Source: Streptomyces violens (GTDB taxonomy: Bacteria; Actinomycetota; Actinomycetes; Streptomycetales; Streptomycetaceae). Taken from it: DNA of 64,000 bases. Shown here piece after piece: positions 52,714 through 61,276 of the stretch; position 1 is the stretch's first letter, and each line of letters starts with the position of its first letter. Made by a program: the position numbers and the translations under genes. The DNA lies in assembly GCF_000717745.1 (NCBI RefSeq), contig NZ_JOBH01000005.1, positions 1 through 64,000 of the forward strand. Reading direction: 5' to 3'. The notes under the pieces are model-generated. The model made no database searches and was not told the DNA's origin. It saw only the letters and a list, made by a program, of their open reading frames with translations.

Positions 52714-53370
52714 TCATGTCCTTCGTTCCGCTTCGTTCTTCCCGTTCCGCCGCACGCCCATCTGCTCCGCCAGCCGCTGCAGCCCGCGGTGCGCCGACGT
52801 GCGGACGGCGCCGGGCCGCTTGCCGAGGACCCGGGCGGCGGCCGGGCCGTCGAGGCCGACCACGACGCGCAGCAGTACAGCCTCGCCCTGGTCGCGCGGG
52901 AGTCCCGCGATCAGGTCCAGCACCCGCTCGGTCGAGAGCGTCTCCAGGGCCTGCTCGGAGGTGCTGTGCGGGCCCGGGAGCTCGACCAGGTCCGGCTCGA
53001 ACGCGGCAGCGCGCGGCCGTACCTTCTGCCGGCGCAGCAGGTCCAGCGCCCGGTGCCGGGCGATGGTCGCGGTCCAGCCGCGGAAGCCGGCGCCGTCCCC
53101 GCTGAACCGCCCGAGGTCGCGGGCGATCTCCAGCCACGCCTCGGCGGCCACGTCCTCGGCCTCGTCGCCGACGAGGCCGCGCAGATAGCCCAGCAGCCCC
53201 GGCTGCACCAGGCGGTACGCGGCCGCGAAGGCGGCCTCGTCGCCCTGCTGCGCCCGTGTCACCGCCGCGCCCAGCTCCCCGTCGTGCGCCTGCACCCGAC
53301 GGGGTTCCCCTCCCCGGCCCAACCCCGTTGTCCCCTTCTCGGCGGATCCGCGGCGGCCGCCGCGCGGCAC
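52714..53370 (-). CDS. ECF-like sigma factor, module 2
   Basis: Sigma-70 family protein, 218 residues: region 2 (AAYRLVQPGLLGYLRGLVGDEAEDVAAEAWLEIARDLGRFSG), WTATIARHRALDLLRRQK, region 4 (IAGLPRDQGEAVLLRVVVGLDGPAAARVLGKRPGAVRTSAHRGLQRLAEQ). Clearly paralogous to module 1. The first about 27 residues are Arg/Gly-rich and may not be translated; GTG 53292 (VQAHDGEL) is a possible later start. Confidence 0.84.
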   Translation of the reverse strand: MPRGGRRGSAEKGTTGLGRGGEPRRVQAHDGELGAAVTRAQQGDEAAFAAAYRLVQPGLLGYLRGLVGDEAEDVAAEAWLEIARDLGRFSGDGAGFRGWTATIARHRALDLLRRQKVRPRAAAFEPDLVELPGPHSTSEQALETLSTERVLDLIAGLPRDQGEAVLLRVVVGLDGPAAARVLGKRPGAVRTSAHRGLQRLAEQMGVRRNGKNEAERRT

Positions 53371-53423
53371 GGATCAGGGCATCTGCGCCTCCAGAGTCAT
53401 CAGCGTCGAAGCGGACGGAAATG

Positions 53424-53852
53424 TCACAGTGCCGCCCCCGCGCGACCCCGGCCGTGCAGCTGGAGGTAGAAGGTCAGCAGCGAGTCCTCGGGGCCGAATT
53501 CGAAGCGGTTCGCCACCCGGCCCAGCGGATTCCACACCCGGCCGTCGGGCATCCGCACGCCGACCGGCTGCTCGAAGTACGCACGCTGCGCCTCGTCCAG
53601 GTCGACCCACACGGCGCCGGCCTGCCGGACCAGCACCTCGCCGACGTACGCGCCGAGCCCGAAGAGCGCGTCCGCGGGCCGGGCCCGCCCGGTACCGCCC
53701 TTGCGCAGCCCGTCGACCAGGAAGTCGGCGACCCGCAGGCTGGCCACGGTGTAGTCGAGCGGCAGCCGGTTCCGCACCGTCACGCGGGCGACGAACGCCG
53801 CCGCCCGGCCGCGCATCTCCGCCGCCGGCACCTGTCTCGCGGCCTCGTCCAT
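53424..53852 (-). CDS. Conserved hypothetical protein
   Basis: A 142-residue soluble protein: MDEAARQVPAAEMRGRAAAFVARVTVRNRLPLDYTVASLRVADFLVDGL, then FGLGAYVGEVLVRQAGAVWVDLDEAQRAYF and VRMPDGRVWNPLGRVANRFEFGPEDSLLTFYLQL. I recognise no named domain; the pattern of a regular alpha/beta unit with GAYVGEVLVR recalls small actinobacterial proteins of unknown role that often sit beside sigma or envelope genes. GGGGAG precedes ATG 53852. It lies just upstream of sigma module 2 on the same strand (53-nt gap). Confidence 0.7.
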   Translation of the reverse strand: MDEAARQVPAAEMRGRAAAFVARVTVRNRLPLDYTVASLRVADFLVDGLRKGGTGRARPADALFGLGAYVGEVLVRQAGAVWVDLDEAQRAYFEQPVGVRMPDGRVWNPLGRVANRFEFGPEDSLLTFYLQLHGRGRAGAAL

Positions 53853-54105
53853 CTGCTCCCCCTCGGCTGCCCGGACCGGATACCGGGAGGCCGGGCATGC
53901 CTCCCACCAAGTCCCAGCGGACGGCGGCGGCGAATCATCACAGGACACGCCTGCATAGCGCCTTTTGCCCCGCCATGTCCGCTCACTGGAGCGGACATCG
54001 TGGCCTGCGGTATAACCAGCCGGTTTTCCGCACCGGCGCATCCGCGCAGGCGGTGCGTCGCGCCTTCACGGCGAAGAATCCTGAAGAACACTGAGGAGTG
54101 GGCAC

Positions 54106-56778
54106 GTGAGCCCTCGAAGACCGCGCTCGTCGCGCCTGCCGCGCACATCGCACGCGTACCGGCCGATGAGCCTGAAGAGCAGGGTGTGGGTGACGGCCGG
54201 TGCCGTCCTGCTGGGCGGCGCGGGGGTGGCGACGTACGCCGTCGCGGGCCCCGCGGGCCTCGACGGGAAGGCCCGCAAGCCCGCCGTCCACGACGTGAAG
54301 CTGGCGGACCTCGGCGCGGGCCGCAAGGGCCTGGCGAAGCGGGACACCAGCCGGTTCAGCGCCGTGATGGTGTCGTGGAACGACCCGCACGCCGAGGTGA
54401 AGGGCACCCCCGAGGTGCGGTACCGCGCCGCCGGGACCGACGAGTGGTCGGGCTGGACGAAGCTGCCCGACGACCCGTACTCGGCGGACGGCGCGGAGGC
54501 GGAGCGGGCCGGGACCCGCGGCGGCACCACCTCGGTGTGGACCGGTGACGCGGACGGCGTCGAGGTGCGGCTGGTGCGCGCGGACGGCTCGGCGGCCACC
54601 GGCCAGCCCGCCGGGCTCGAAGTGAACCTGCTCGACCCCGGTACCGGCGGCGCCCCCGCGGCGTTCGCGGAGCCCGTCGCGTACGCCGAGGACCCCACGA
54701 CCGCGCCCACGGCCCCGGCGACGGACACCCCCTCGCCCACTCCCACGGAGCCGGCAACCGGCACCCCCTCCCCCACCCCGACCGGGACGGCCACCACGAC
54801 GCCGTCGCCCGAGCCGACCCCGACGGTCCCCGCGCCCCGCCCGTCGACGGTGGTGAAGCCGCCGGTGATCACGCAGCAGGAGTGGGGCGCGTCCACGGAC
54901 TACGACGGCACGCCCTCGTACGGCACGGAGATCAAGGCCGCCGTCGTCCACCACACCGGTGTCGACAGCGACAACAAGATCTCCTGCGCCGAGTCCCGGC
55001 AGCGGATGCGGACCATCCAGCAGGAGCACTTCACCCGCGGCTACTACGACATCGGGTACAACTTCGTCGTCGACAAGTGCGGGCAGATCTTCGAGGGCCG
55101 CAGCGGCGGCATGGAGCTGCCCGTCACGGGCGCCCACGACGTCGGCTTCAACACCAACACGGTCGGCATCTCCTACATCGGCAACTACATGAGCGCCAAG
55201 CCGAGCCGGGCCGCGATGGATGCCGTGGCCCGGGTCATCGCCTGGAAGTTCGGGATGTACGGGATCGACCCGGCCGGCAAGGTCACCATGACCTCGGGCA
55301 CCGACGCGGGCGTGGACGGCAACAAGATCCCCAAGGGCTCCTCCGTCGAGCTGCCGCGGGTCTTCGGGCACCGCGACACCAACAGCACGCTCTGCCCCGG
55401 CGACAACCTCTACTCCAAGCTGTCCCTGATCCGGTCCCTGGCGGCCGCCCCCGGCGTCTCGCACGCCCTGGCCACCTCCGACGTCGACCGGGACGGCGTC
55501 AGCGACCTGGTCGCCGGCACGCCGAAGGCGTCCTCGGGCGGACGGGTCACCGTCGTGCCCGGCGGCATCAACGGCCCGGTGTCCGCGAAGAAGATCGCGC
55601 TCACCCAGTCCAGCGCGGGCGTGCCCGGCGCGAACGAGTCCGGCGACCAGTGGGGCGCCGCGACCGCCTGGGGCGACCTGAACGGCGACGGCCACGCGGA
55701 CCTCGCGATCGGCTCCCCCGGCGAGGACGACTCCTCGAACACGGACCGCGGCGCGGTCACCCTGCTCTACGGCCCGGCCCTGAACACCGGCACGACGATG
55801 CAGCTCGGTGACGGCTTCTCGTACGCCGGGGCCAAGTTCGGCGCCGCGGTCGCGGTCGGCGACTTCGACGCCGACGGCAAGGCGGACGTCTTCGCGGCGT
55901 CCACCGGCTCCGGCGGCACCTGGTCAGCGCGGTACAGCAAGGGCGGCGAGGACGCCTCGACGATCAGCACGGCGTCCGGTTCGCTGGCGTACGCGGACGC
56001 CGCCTCCGGTGACTTCAACCGCGACGGCTACGCGGACGTGGCGCTGAACTACCGCGACACGGGCCTCGTCGGCCGCGTCGTGTGGTTCAAGGGCGGCGCG
56101 AACGGCCTGTCCAAGGTGGGGACGCTCTCCGTGAAGGGCGGGCGCGCGATCGCCGCGGGGGACGTCAACGGCAACGGGTACGACGACATCGCCATCGGCC
56201 AGCCGTACACCTCCGAGTCCGGCGCCTACGCGGGCGGCCAGGTCACCGTGGTCCCCGGCACCGCCACCGGCTTCACCACCACCGGCATGAAGACCGTCCA
56301 CCAGGACACCTCCGGGGTCCCGGGCGCCGCCGAGGCGGGCGACGCGCTGGGCTGGTCGGTCTCGGTGGGCGACTACGACGCCGACGGATACGCGGATGTC
56401 CTGGCGGGTGCCCCGAACGAGGACACCACCCGGGACGGGACCAACCGCGGCAACTCGGGCACCTCGCTGCTGCTGCGCGGCACATCGAGCGGCCTCACCG
56501 GGACCGGCGCGCTCTCCCTCCACCAGGACACCAGCGGGGTGTCCGGCGCGACGGAGACCGACGACAAGCTGGGCTCCGCCGCCTCGCTGACGGACCTCTC
56601 CGGCTACGGCCGGGCGGATCTGACCCTCGGCGCCGAGGGCGAGGACGCGGGCAACGGCACGCTGCTGCACATCCCGAGCAACAGCACGGGCGTCAGCCCG
56701 TCGCAGGCCGTCTACTTCGGCCTGACCCAGCTCGGTACGCCGACGGGCGCCCGGCTGGGGCAGCAGCTGACGCCCTGA
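54106..56778 (+). CDS. Secreted N-acetylmuramoyl-L-alanine amidase with FG-GAP repeats
   Basis: An 890-residue exported protein. Signal anchor at about 24-47; an Ala-rich N-domain; a Thr/Pro linker (about 200-245, TPSPTPTEPAT-type repeats); a PGRP/amidase-2 domain (about 255-445) with zinc ligands in AVVHHTG, GHRDTNSTLCPG; then about seven FG-GAP/integrin-like repeats with calcium-binding DxDxDGxxD loops (DVDRDGVSD, DLNGDGHAD, DFDADGKAD, DFNRDGYAD, DVNGNGYDD, DYDADGYAD, DLSGYGRAD), likely one beta-propeller. Cleaves the stem peptide amide in peptidoglycan. GTG 54106 follows GGAG. Calcium may be needed for the propeller. Confidence 0.9.
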   Translation: MSPRRPRSSRLPRTSHAYRPMSLKSRVWVTAGAVLLGGAGVATYAVAGPAGLDGKARKPAVHDVKLADLGAGRKGLAKRDTSRFSAVMVSWNDPHAEVKGTPEVRYRAAGTDEWSGWTKLPDDPYSADGAEAERAGTRGGTTSVWTGDADGVEVRLVRADGSAATGQPAGLEVNLLDPGTGGAPAAFAEPVAYAEDPTTAPTAPATDTPSPTPTEPATGTPSPTPTGTATTTPSPEPTPTVPAPRPSTVVKPPVITQQEWGASTDYDGTPSYGTEIKAAVVHHTGVDSDNKISCAESRQRMRTIQQEHFTRGYYDIGYNFVVDKCGQIFEGRSGGMELPVTGAHDVGFNTNTVGISYIGNYMSAKPSRAAMDAVARVIAWKFGMYGIDPAGKVTMTSGTDAGVDGNKIPKGSSVELPRVFGHRDTNSTLCPGDNLYSKLSLIRSLAAAPGVSHALATSDVDRDGVSDLVAGTPKASSGGRVTVVPGGINGPVSAKKIALTQSSAGVPGANESGDQWGAATAWGDLNGDGHADLAIGSPGEDDSSNTDRGAVTLLYGPALNTGTTMQLGDGFSYAGAKFGAAVAVGDFDADGKADVFAASTGSGGTWSARYSKGGEDASTISTASGSLAYADAASGDFNRDGYADVALNYRDTGLVGRVVWFKGGANGLSKVGTLSVKGGRAIAAGDVNGNGYDDIAIGQPYTSESGAYAGGQVTVVPGTATGFTTTGMKTVHQDTSGVPGAAEAGDALGWSVSVGDYDADGYADVLAGAPNEDTTRDGTNRGNSGTSLLLRGTSSGLTGTGALSLHQDTSGVSGATETDDKLGSAASLTDLSGYGRADLTLGAEGEDAGNGTLLHIPSNSTGVSPSQAVYFGLTQLGTPTGARLGQQLTP

Positions 56779-56821
56779 CGGACCCGGGTCCCCGTGGACG
56801 GCTCGCGCCGTTCACGGGGGC

Positions 56822-57385
56822 TCAGACCGCGCCGCGTGCCTGCCGCGAGACCACCGCGCGCAGCACGCGGCGCCCCTCGGCGGAGATCTCCACCGCCTGC
56901 CGCAGGCCCACGGGGCCGTGCCCGGCCAGCAGTTCCAGGATCGTCGTCTGGCGCCGGAGCTCGGCCTCGACCAGCGGGGTCGTGCCGTCCGTGCGGCCCG
57001 CGCGGCGGTCCGCGAGGGTGTGCGGGCCCTCGTACGACCTGCCGGGGTGGTCCAGCAGGTGGTGCACCTGGAGCGCCGTGCTGGAGCAGTCGTCGGCCCA
57101 GGCGCGGAGCGCTTCCTCGTCGGAGTGGGTGGCCGGCGCGGCGTCGAGCATCCGGCGGACCAGTACGGCCGGTTCATCGCCGTCCGCCGGGCCCGGCGGC
57201 AGCACGGCCCGTACCGCCGCGAGCTGGGTGCCCCACTCGGCGCCGTCCGCCGTCAGGCTCGCCCACAGCGGGCGCAGCGCGTCGTCGTCCGCGCCGAGCA
57301 GCGGCAGGCAGCGGTCCACGCAGGCGAGGCCGCTCGCCGCCAGCCCGCGCGCATCCGCGCGCGCGACCAGTTCCACCAGGCTCAT
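56822..57385 (-). CDS. Hypothetical protein
   Basis: A 187-residue, mainly helical acidic protein (MSLVELVARADARGLAASG...VSRQARGAV) with a few Trp and Cys residues (LACVDRCLPLL, DDCSS). I do not recognise the family. GAAGGGGAAGG precedes ATG 57385; GTG 57415 is an alternative. It is convergent with the amidase gene (44-nt gap). Confidence 0.6.
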   Translation of the reverse strand: MSLVELVARADARGLAASGLACVDRCLPLLGADDDALRPLWASLTADGAEWGTQLAAVRAVLPPGPADGDEPAVLVRRMLDAAPATHSDEEALRAWADDCSSTALQVHHLLDHPGRSYEGPHTLADRRAGRTDGTTPLVEAELRRQTTILELLAGHGPVGLRQAVEISAEGRRVLRAVVSRQARGAV

Positions 57386-57497
57386 GACGTACGCCTTCCC
57401 CTTCGCACCGGGCACTTCCCTTGCTGCGCCCTACTGCGTGCCGACGCGCGGGAACGTCACAGCGGACCGTGACATACCGGGGTGAAGGCGTACGTCC

Positions 57498-57663
57498 TTA
57501 GGGGGCTTCTGACGGATCTCCGCGGCGTCACGACGCCTGGCACCCACGCTCGCGGCGTTGTCGTCACTCGCCGACGCTCCGCGTCGACTCCCTCCTCCGC
57601 CTTGCGATCGCACGCGCCAGACGCCGCTCCTTGCTCCACGGAGATCCGTCAGAAGCCCCCTAA
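57498..57663. repeat. 166-bp element bounded by perfect 25-bp inverted repeats
   Basis: Termini 57498-57522 and 57639-57663 are perfect inverted copies of a 25-mer starting TTAGGGGGCTTCTGACGGAT. The 116-bp interior has further small hairpins (GGCGTC-AC-GACGCC, GACGC-TCC-GCGTC, GCGATCGC) and no start-stop gene. It ends 4 nt after the hexosaminidase stop codon, so it can also act as its terminator. I believe similar sequences recur in intergenic regions of Streptomyces chromosomes, suggesting a MITE-like or structured-RNA repeat. Confidence 0.7.
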
Positions 57664-57667
57664 CCGC

Positions 57668-59332
57668 TCAGCGCGCGGGCGCCACCGTCGCCGCGCGAGC
57701 CTTGAAGTCCGTCCAGGACAGGGACGGCTTGCGCGGGTCCCAGACCTTCTGGGAGAGCGCGGCGAGCGGCAGCCGGATGCCGCGGGCGACCTGCTCGGTG
57801 GTCTGGGACTGGGCGAGGTCGCACCAGACGCCGAAGCGGGCGCCGGGGATGCGGTCGGGGCCTGCGAGCGAGGCCGGGACGGGCTTGGTGCCGCGCAGCA
57901 CGGCCGGGGTCCACTCCTTGTAGATCCGCTCGCCGGTCGGGTAGGTGAAGTCGTTCGGCTGGCCGAGGACGTAGTAGAGGTACTCGTCGTTGAGGTTGAC
58001 GACCCTGCGACCCTCCTTCAGGAACCCGGCCGGGTCGTTCGCGCCGATCTCCTTGCCGGTCCAGTACGCCACTGTGCGGTCCTTGTCGGGGGTGACCACC
58101 TTGGAGTCGTGGAAGCCGTCGTTCCACGCCTCGACGTGCTTCACCCCCGCCTTGCGCAGGGTCTTCTCGCGGTCGTTGAGCCAGCCGGTCGTCAGGTCCG
58201 AGACCGTGGCCCCGGAGCCGTACTTCTTCGTGGCGGCGCGCGCGAGCTGCGGATAGGTGGCGCCGGGCGACTTCACGGTCAGGGCGCGGTACTCGTCGCC
58301 GCCCAGGTGCCAGCGCGGTCCGGGCACGCCCTCCTCGGCGAACAGCTTGGCGTACTCGCGCAGCAGGTCGTCGACGATCTGCGCCGCCTTGGGCTGCGAG
58401 ATGTCGATCGCACCGCGCTGGGAGGTGCCGGCGGCGCTGCGCAGCTGGAGCTCAGGGTGCTTGTCGATCACCGCGCCGAGGTGGCCCGGGGAGTCGATCT
58501 CGGGGATGACCGTGATGTGCAGCTCGCGCGCGAGCTTCACCAGGCGGCGGACCTGCGCCTTGGTCAGGTGGTCCTTGGAGACGATCTCCGGGTGGCTGCT
58601 GCTCTCGATGCGGAACGCCTGATCGTCGGAGAAGTGCAGCTGGAGCTGGTTGAGCTTGAGGTCGGCCATCTCGCGGATGCGCTTCTCCAGCCAGTCCGCG
58701 CTGAAGTGCTTGCGCGCGGTGTCGACGAGCAGGCCGCGCTGGGCCCGGTCGGGGCGGTCCTGGATCGTCCCTTCGGGGACGCCGCCGGAAGCCCGTACGG
58801 ACTGCACGACCGTGCGGGTGGCGTTGAAGATCCCGGTGTCGGTGGGCGCGGTCAGGGTGAGGCGGGTGTCGCGGGCGGTGATCGTGTACGACTCGTCGGC
58901 GGTGCTCGCGGGGGCCGCGTTGTTCTCGCCCGCCGCCTTGCCCTTGCCCGAGAGCGTCAGCTCGACGTCGCCGGGGCGCGCGTCGTCCTTCCAGGACAGC
59001 TTCAGGCCGCCGAGGTCGGCGGCGAGCCGGCGGGCCTCGTCGGCGACCGGGCTGTCCTGCCCGGCGGGGACGACGACGCGGGCGTTCTTCGAGGCGCGCC
59101 AGCCGGTGCCGTCGGCCGCCTTGAAACCGCGGACCGCGGGGATCGTGCGCGGGGGCCCCTTGACCGCGGCCCAGCGGGGCGTGGGCGCCGCTGAGGACGC
59201 GGCGGACGTGGGCGACTTGGAATCCTGGTTTCCGGTACCGCTGCCGCCGCCGTGCTGCGCGGAGCCGTCCGAGCAGCCGGTGATGGTCAGGGCCGAGGCG
59301 GCCAGTGCCACCCATGCCGTCAACTTCCTCAT
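57668..59332 (-). CDS. Beta-N-acetylhexosaminidase lipoprotein (GH20)
   Basis: Family 20 glycoside hydrolase, 554 residues. Lipoprotein signal with LTITGC (Cys20), Ser/Thr/Pro spacer, GH20b-like N-domain (about 75-180), and the catalytic TIM barrel with RGLLVDTARKHFSADW, LQLHFSDDQAFRIE, VIPEIDSPGH and the catalytic Asp-Glu pair in WHLGGDEY. Cuts terminal GlcNAc or GalNAc from chitin fragments or cell-wall glycans. Close to 100 bp of upstream sequence shows no convincing DasR site. ATG 59332. Confidence 0.93.
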   Translation of the reverse strand: MRKLTAWVALAASALTITGCSDGSAQHGGGSGTGNQDSKSPTSAASSAAPTPRWAAVKGPPRTIPAVRGFKAADGTGWRASKNARVVVPAGQDSPVADEARRLAADLGGLKLSWKDDARPGDVELTLSGKGKAAGENNAAPASTADESYTITARDTRLTLTAPTDTGIFNATRTVVQSVRASGGVPEGTIQDRPDRAQRGLLVDTARKHFSADWLEKRIREMADLKLNQLQLHFSDDQAFRIESSSHPEIVSKDHLTKAQVRRLVKLARELHITVIPEIDSPGHLGAVIDKHPELQLRSAAGTSQRGAIDISQPKAAQIVDDLLREYAKLFAEEGVPGPRWHLGGDEYRALTVKSPGATYPQLARAATKKYGSGATVSDLTTGWLNDREKTLRKAGVKHVEAWNDGFHDSKVVTPDKDRTVAYWTGKEIGANDPAGFLKEGRRVVNLNDEYLYYVLGQPNDFTYPTGERIYKEWTPAVLRGTKPVPASLAGPDRIPGARFGVWCDLAQSQTTEQVARGIRLPLAALSQKVWDPRKPSLSWTDFKARAATVAPAR

Positions 59333-59621
59333 CTACGCAAACCTCCCTTTCCAGGGCGAAGTATGACCAGCTTGAGAAATGTCCCGTCCACTACGCGCGC
59401 GAAAGCTCTCTCATCCGGGTGAAATTCGCGCATCCGTCGGACAGAAGACGGCTTGCGTCGTTACGGTGACACCGCTCCCGCCCGTCGCCCGACCTCCACC
59501 CCCAGGAGACGGCGCGAGCGCCGACAGCCCCTCCTTCCCCGGGGCCCTCGCCTGCCCCCCACGGAGTCGCCCCGGTCCCGCGCCGCGCGCGCGTAGTCCC
59601 CTGTTCCCCGAGGAGATCACG

Positions 59622-60203
59622 CTGACCAGCGAGCCCCCGGCCGCCCCGCCGACCACGCTGCATGCTCCCCGCTCCGGCATACCTTCGCAGAAGTGCCGGC
59701 CGCGGCGGACGCTGCCCGACGGCGCGTCCGGTCTCGATCGTTTCAATTCGGCCGCGGCGGGCGCCGTCGAGGCCGCGTTGCTCGCCTGCTGCGGCAGCCG
59801 CCGCTGGGCCCGCCGGATCGCCGCGCACCGCCCGTACCCCGACCTGGAAGCGCTGCTGGCCGCCGCCGACGAGGCCAGCTACGACCTCAGCCCGGGCGAT
59901 CTCACCGAGGCGCTCGCCGAGGAGTCCCTCTCCCCGCAGCCGCTCGCGGGCGCCCGCGGCCGCGGCACCCTCGCGGCGCACACCGCGCTGCGCGCCGCGC
60001 ACGCCGAGTACGAGCGCCGCTTCCGGCACGCCTTCGTGATCTGCCTGGACGGGCTGCGCGAGGAGGAGCTGCTGGACCGCGTGCTGAGCGGGATCAGGGA
60101 CCGGCTGGGACACGAGCCGGACGAGGAGCGCGCCATCGCCGCCGACGAGCTGCGCCGGATCGCGCGGGGGCGGCTCGCCCACCTCGCGGGCGAAAGTCCG
60201 TGA
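59622..60203 (+). CDS. OHCU-decarboxylase-like protein, catalytic motif absent, CTG start
   Basis: A 193-residue member of the OHCU (2-oxo-4-hydroxy-4-carboxy-5-ureidoimidazoline) decarboxylase family by its helices: FNSAAAGAVEAALLACCGSRRWARRIAAHRPYPDLEALLAAAD and YERRFRHAFVICLDGLREEELL. The AHPRIG segment with the catalytic His is replaced by AEESLSPQPLAG, so the uric-acid pathway reaction is doubtful. A strong GAGGAG lies 6 nt before CTG 59622, with no in-frame ATG or GTG nearby; I read CTG as start. The open frame continues upstream without family sequence. The 289 bp before it show no other gene. Confidence 0.72.
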   Translation: MTSEPPAAPPTTLHAPRSGIPSQKCRPRRTLPDGASGLDRFNSAAAGAVEAALLACCGSRRWARRIAAHRPYPDLEALLAAADEASYDLSPGDLTEALAEESLSPQPLAGARGRGTLAAHTALRAAHAEYERRFRHAFVICLDGLREEELLDRVLSGIRDRLGHEPDEERAIAADELRRIARGRLAHLAGESP

Positions 60204-60395
60204 TGTTCGCTTTCCTCCCCGTCCGTTAGCCCGTCCGATCGCCCGTCCGTGCTTGTTTGATCACACCTGAGGACCCCGGCGGGAGGAACCGACAAGTCGT
60301 CGCTACGATGGCCAGGGCCGGTGGACCGTACCCGGCCGGGCCAGACCGACAGTGAAGCCGGCAGGCCCCAGTCCCCGCTCCCGGAGGGTTTTTCC

Positions 60396-60776
60396 GTGCC
60401 GGCTGGAACGCTGTATCGCGGCCGGGAAGGTATGTGGTCCTGGGTGGCTCATCGAGTCACCGGCGTCCTCATTTTCTTCTTCCTGTTCGTGCACGTGCTC
60501 GACACCGCTCTCGTTCGTGTCTCCCCGGAGGCCTACGACGACGTCGTCGCCACGTACAAGACGCCTCTCGTCAACGTGATGGAGTACGGCCTCGTGGCCG
60601 CCATCCTCTTCCACGCGCTCAACGGCCTGCGCGTCGTGGCCGTGGACTTCTGGTCCAAGGGCACGAAGTACCAGAAGCAGCTGCTGTGGACCGTTGTCGG
60701 TGTGTGGGCCGTCCTGATGGCCGGCGCCTTCTACCCCGTGCTGCAGCACACCCTGCGCACGCTGTTCGGGAGCTGA
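60396..60776 (+). CDS. sdhC: Succinate dehydrogenase cytochrome b subunit
   Basis: Membrane anchor SdhC, 126 residues, three hydrophobic helices: VPAGTLYRGREGMWSWVAHRVTGVLIFFFLFVHVLDTAL with haem-ligand His in FLFVHVLD, EYGLVAAILFHALNGLRV and the last helix. GGAGGG lies 7 nt before GTG 60396; an upstream open frame to 60321 is not used. First gene of sdhCDAB. Confidence 0.92.
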   Translation: MPAGTLYRGREGMWSWVAHRVTGVLIFFFLFVHVLDTALVRVSPEAYDDVVATYKTPLVNVMEYGLVAAILFHALNGLRVVAVDFWSKGTKYQKQLLWTVVGVWAVLMAGAFYPVLQHTLRTLFGS

Positions 60777-60785
60777 TGAAGCGCG

Positions 60786-61256
60786 ATGTCCTCTGCTGAG
60801 ACGACTCCTGTGAACGACTCCGTGTCCCTGTACGACGTGGACAACCCGGCTCCCGTCATCGAGCCGCCCCGCGCCCGTACCAAGAAGACCCCGCGGTCGA
60901 CCCGGACCAACTTCGAGCTGTACGGCTGGCTGTTCATGCGGCTGTCCGGCATCGTGCTGGTCGTCCTGGTCCTCGGCCACCTGCTGGTCCAGCTGGTGCT
61001 GGACGGCGGCGTGAGCAAGATCGGCTTCGCCTTCGTGGCCGGTCGCTGGGCCTCGCCGTTCTGGCAGGCATGGGACCTGATCATGCTGTGGCTGGCGATG
61101 CTGCACGGCGCCAACGGCCTGCGTACGGTCATCAACGACTACGCGCAGCGGGACAACACCCGCTTCTGGCTGAAGATGCTGCTGTACGCCGCCACGGTGT
61201 TCACCGTCCTTCTGGGCACGCTGGTGATCTTCACCTTCGACCCGAACATCCGCTAA
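60786..61256 (+). CDS. sdhD: Succinate dehydrogenase hydrophobic membrane anchor
   Basis: SdhD, 156 residues: a hydrophilic N-terminus of about 45 residues, then three helices ([65 protein letters not shown]) with the haem- and quinone-site His in LGHLL and MLHGANG. It starts 9 nt after sdhC. Confidence 0.92.
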   Translation: MSSAETTPVNDSVSLYDVDNPAPVIEPPRARTKKTPRSTRTNFELYGWLFMRLSGIVLVVLVLGHLLVQLVLDGGVSKIGFAFVAGRWASPFWQAWDLIMLWLAMLHGANGLRTVINDYAQRDNTRFWLKMLLYAATVFTVLLGTLVIFTFDPNIR

Positions 61257-61276
61257 CGCCGGGGCTGACTGGAACA

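Noticed and set aside
59333..59400. DasR site before the hexosaminidase
   Set aside because: Only a TGACCAG fragment resembles half a site; the 16-bp palindrome is absent.
59392..59403. CTACGCGCGCGA upstream of the hexosaminidase, similar to the nucleoside palindrome
   Set aside because: Only one half matches (9 of 12), it is not placed over a recognisable promoter and the gene is not in the pathway; in GC-rich DNA this can be chance.
59588..59599. GCGCGCGTAG near the OHCU-like gene
   Set aside because: Only the right half of the palindrome is present; symmetry is lost, so not counted as a regulon member.
60204..60395. Rex (redox) operator before sdhC
   Set aside because: TTGTTTGATCACA near 60255 has only partial symmetry compared with the TTGTGA-N6-TCACAA type consensus; not enough to call.
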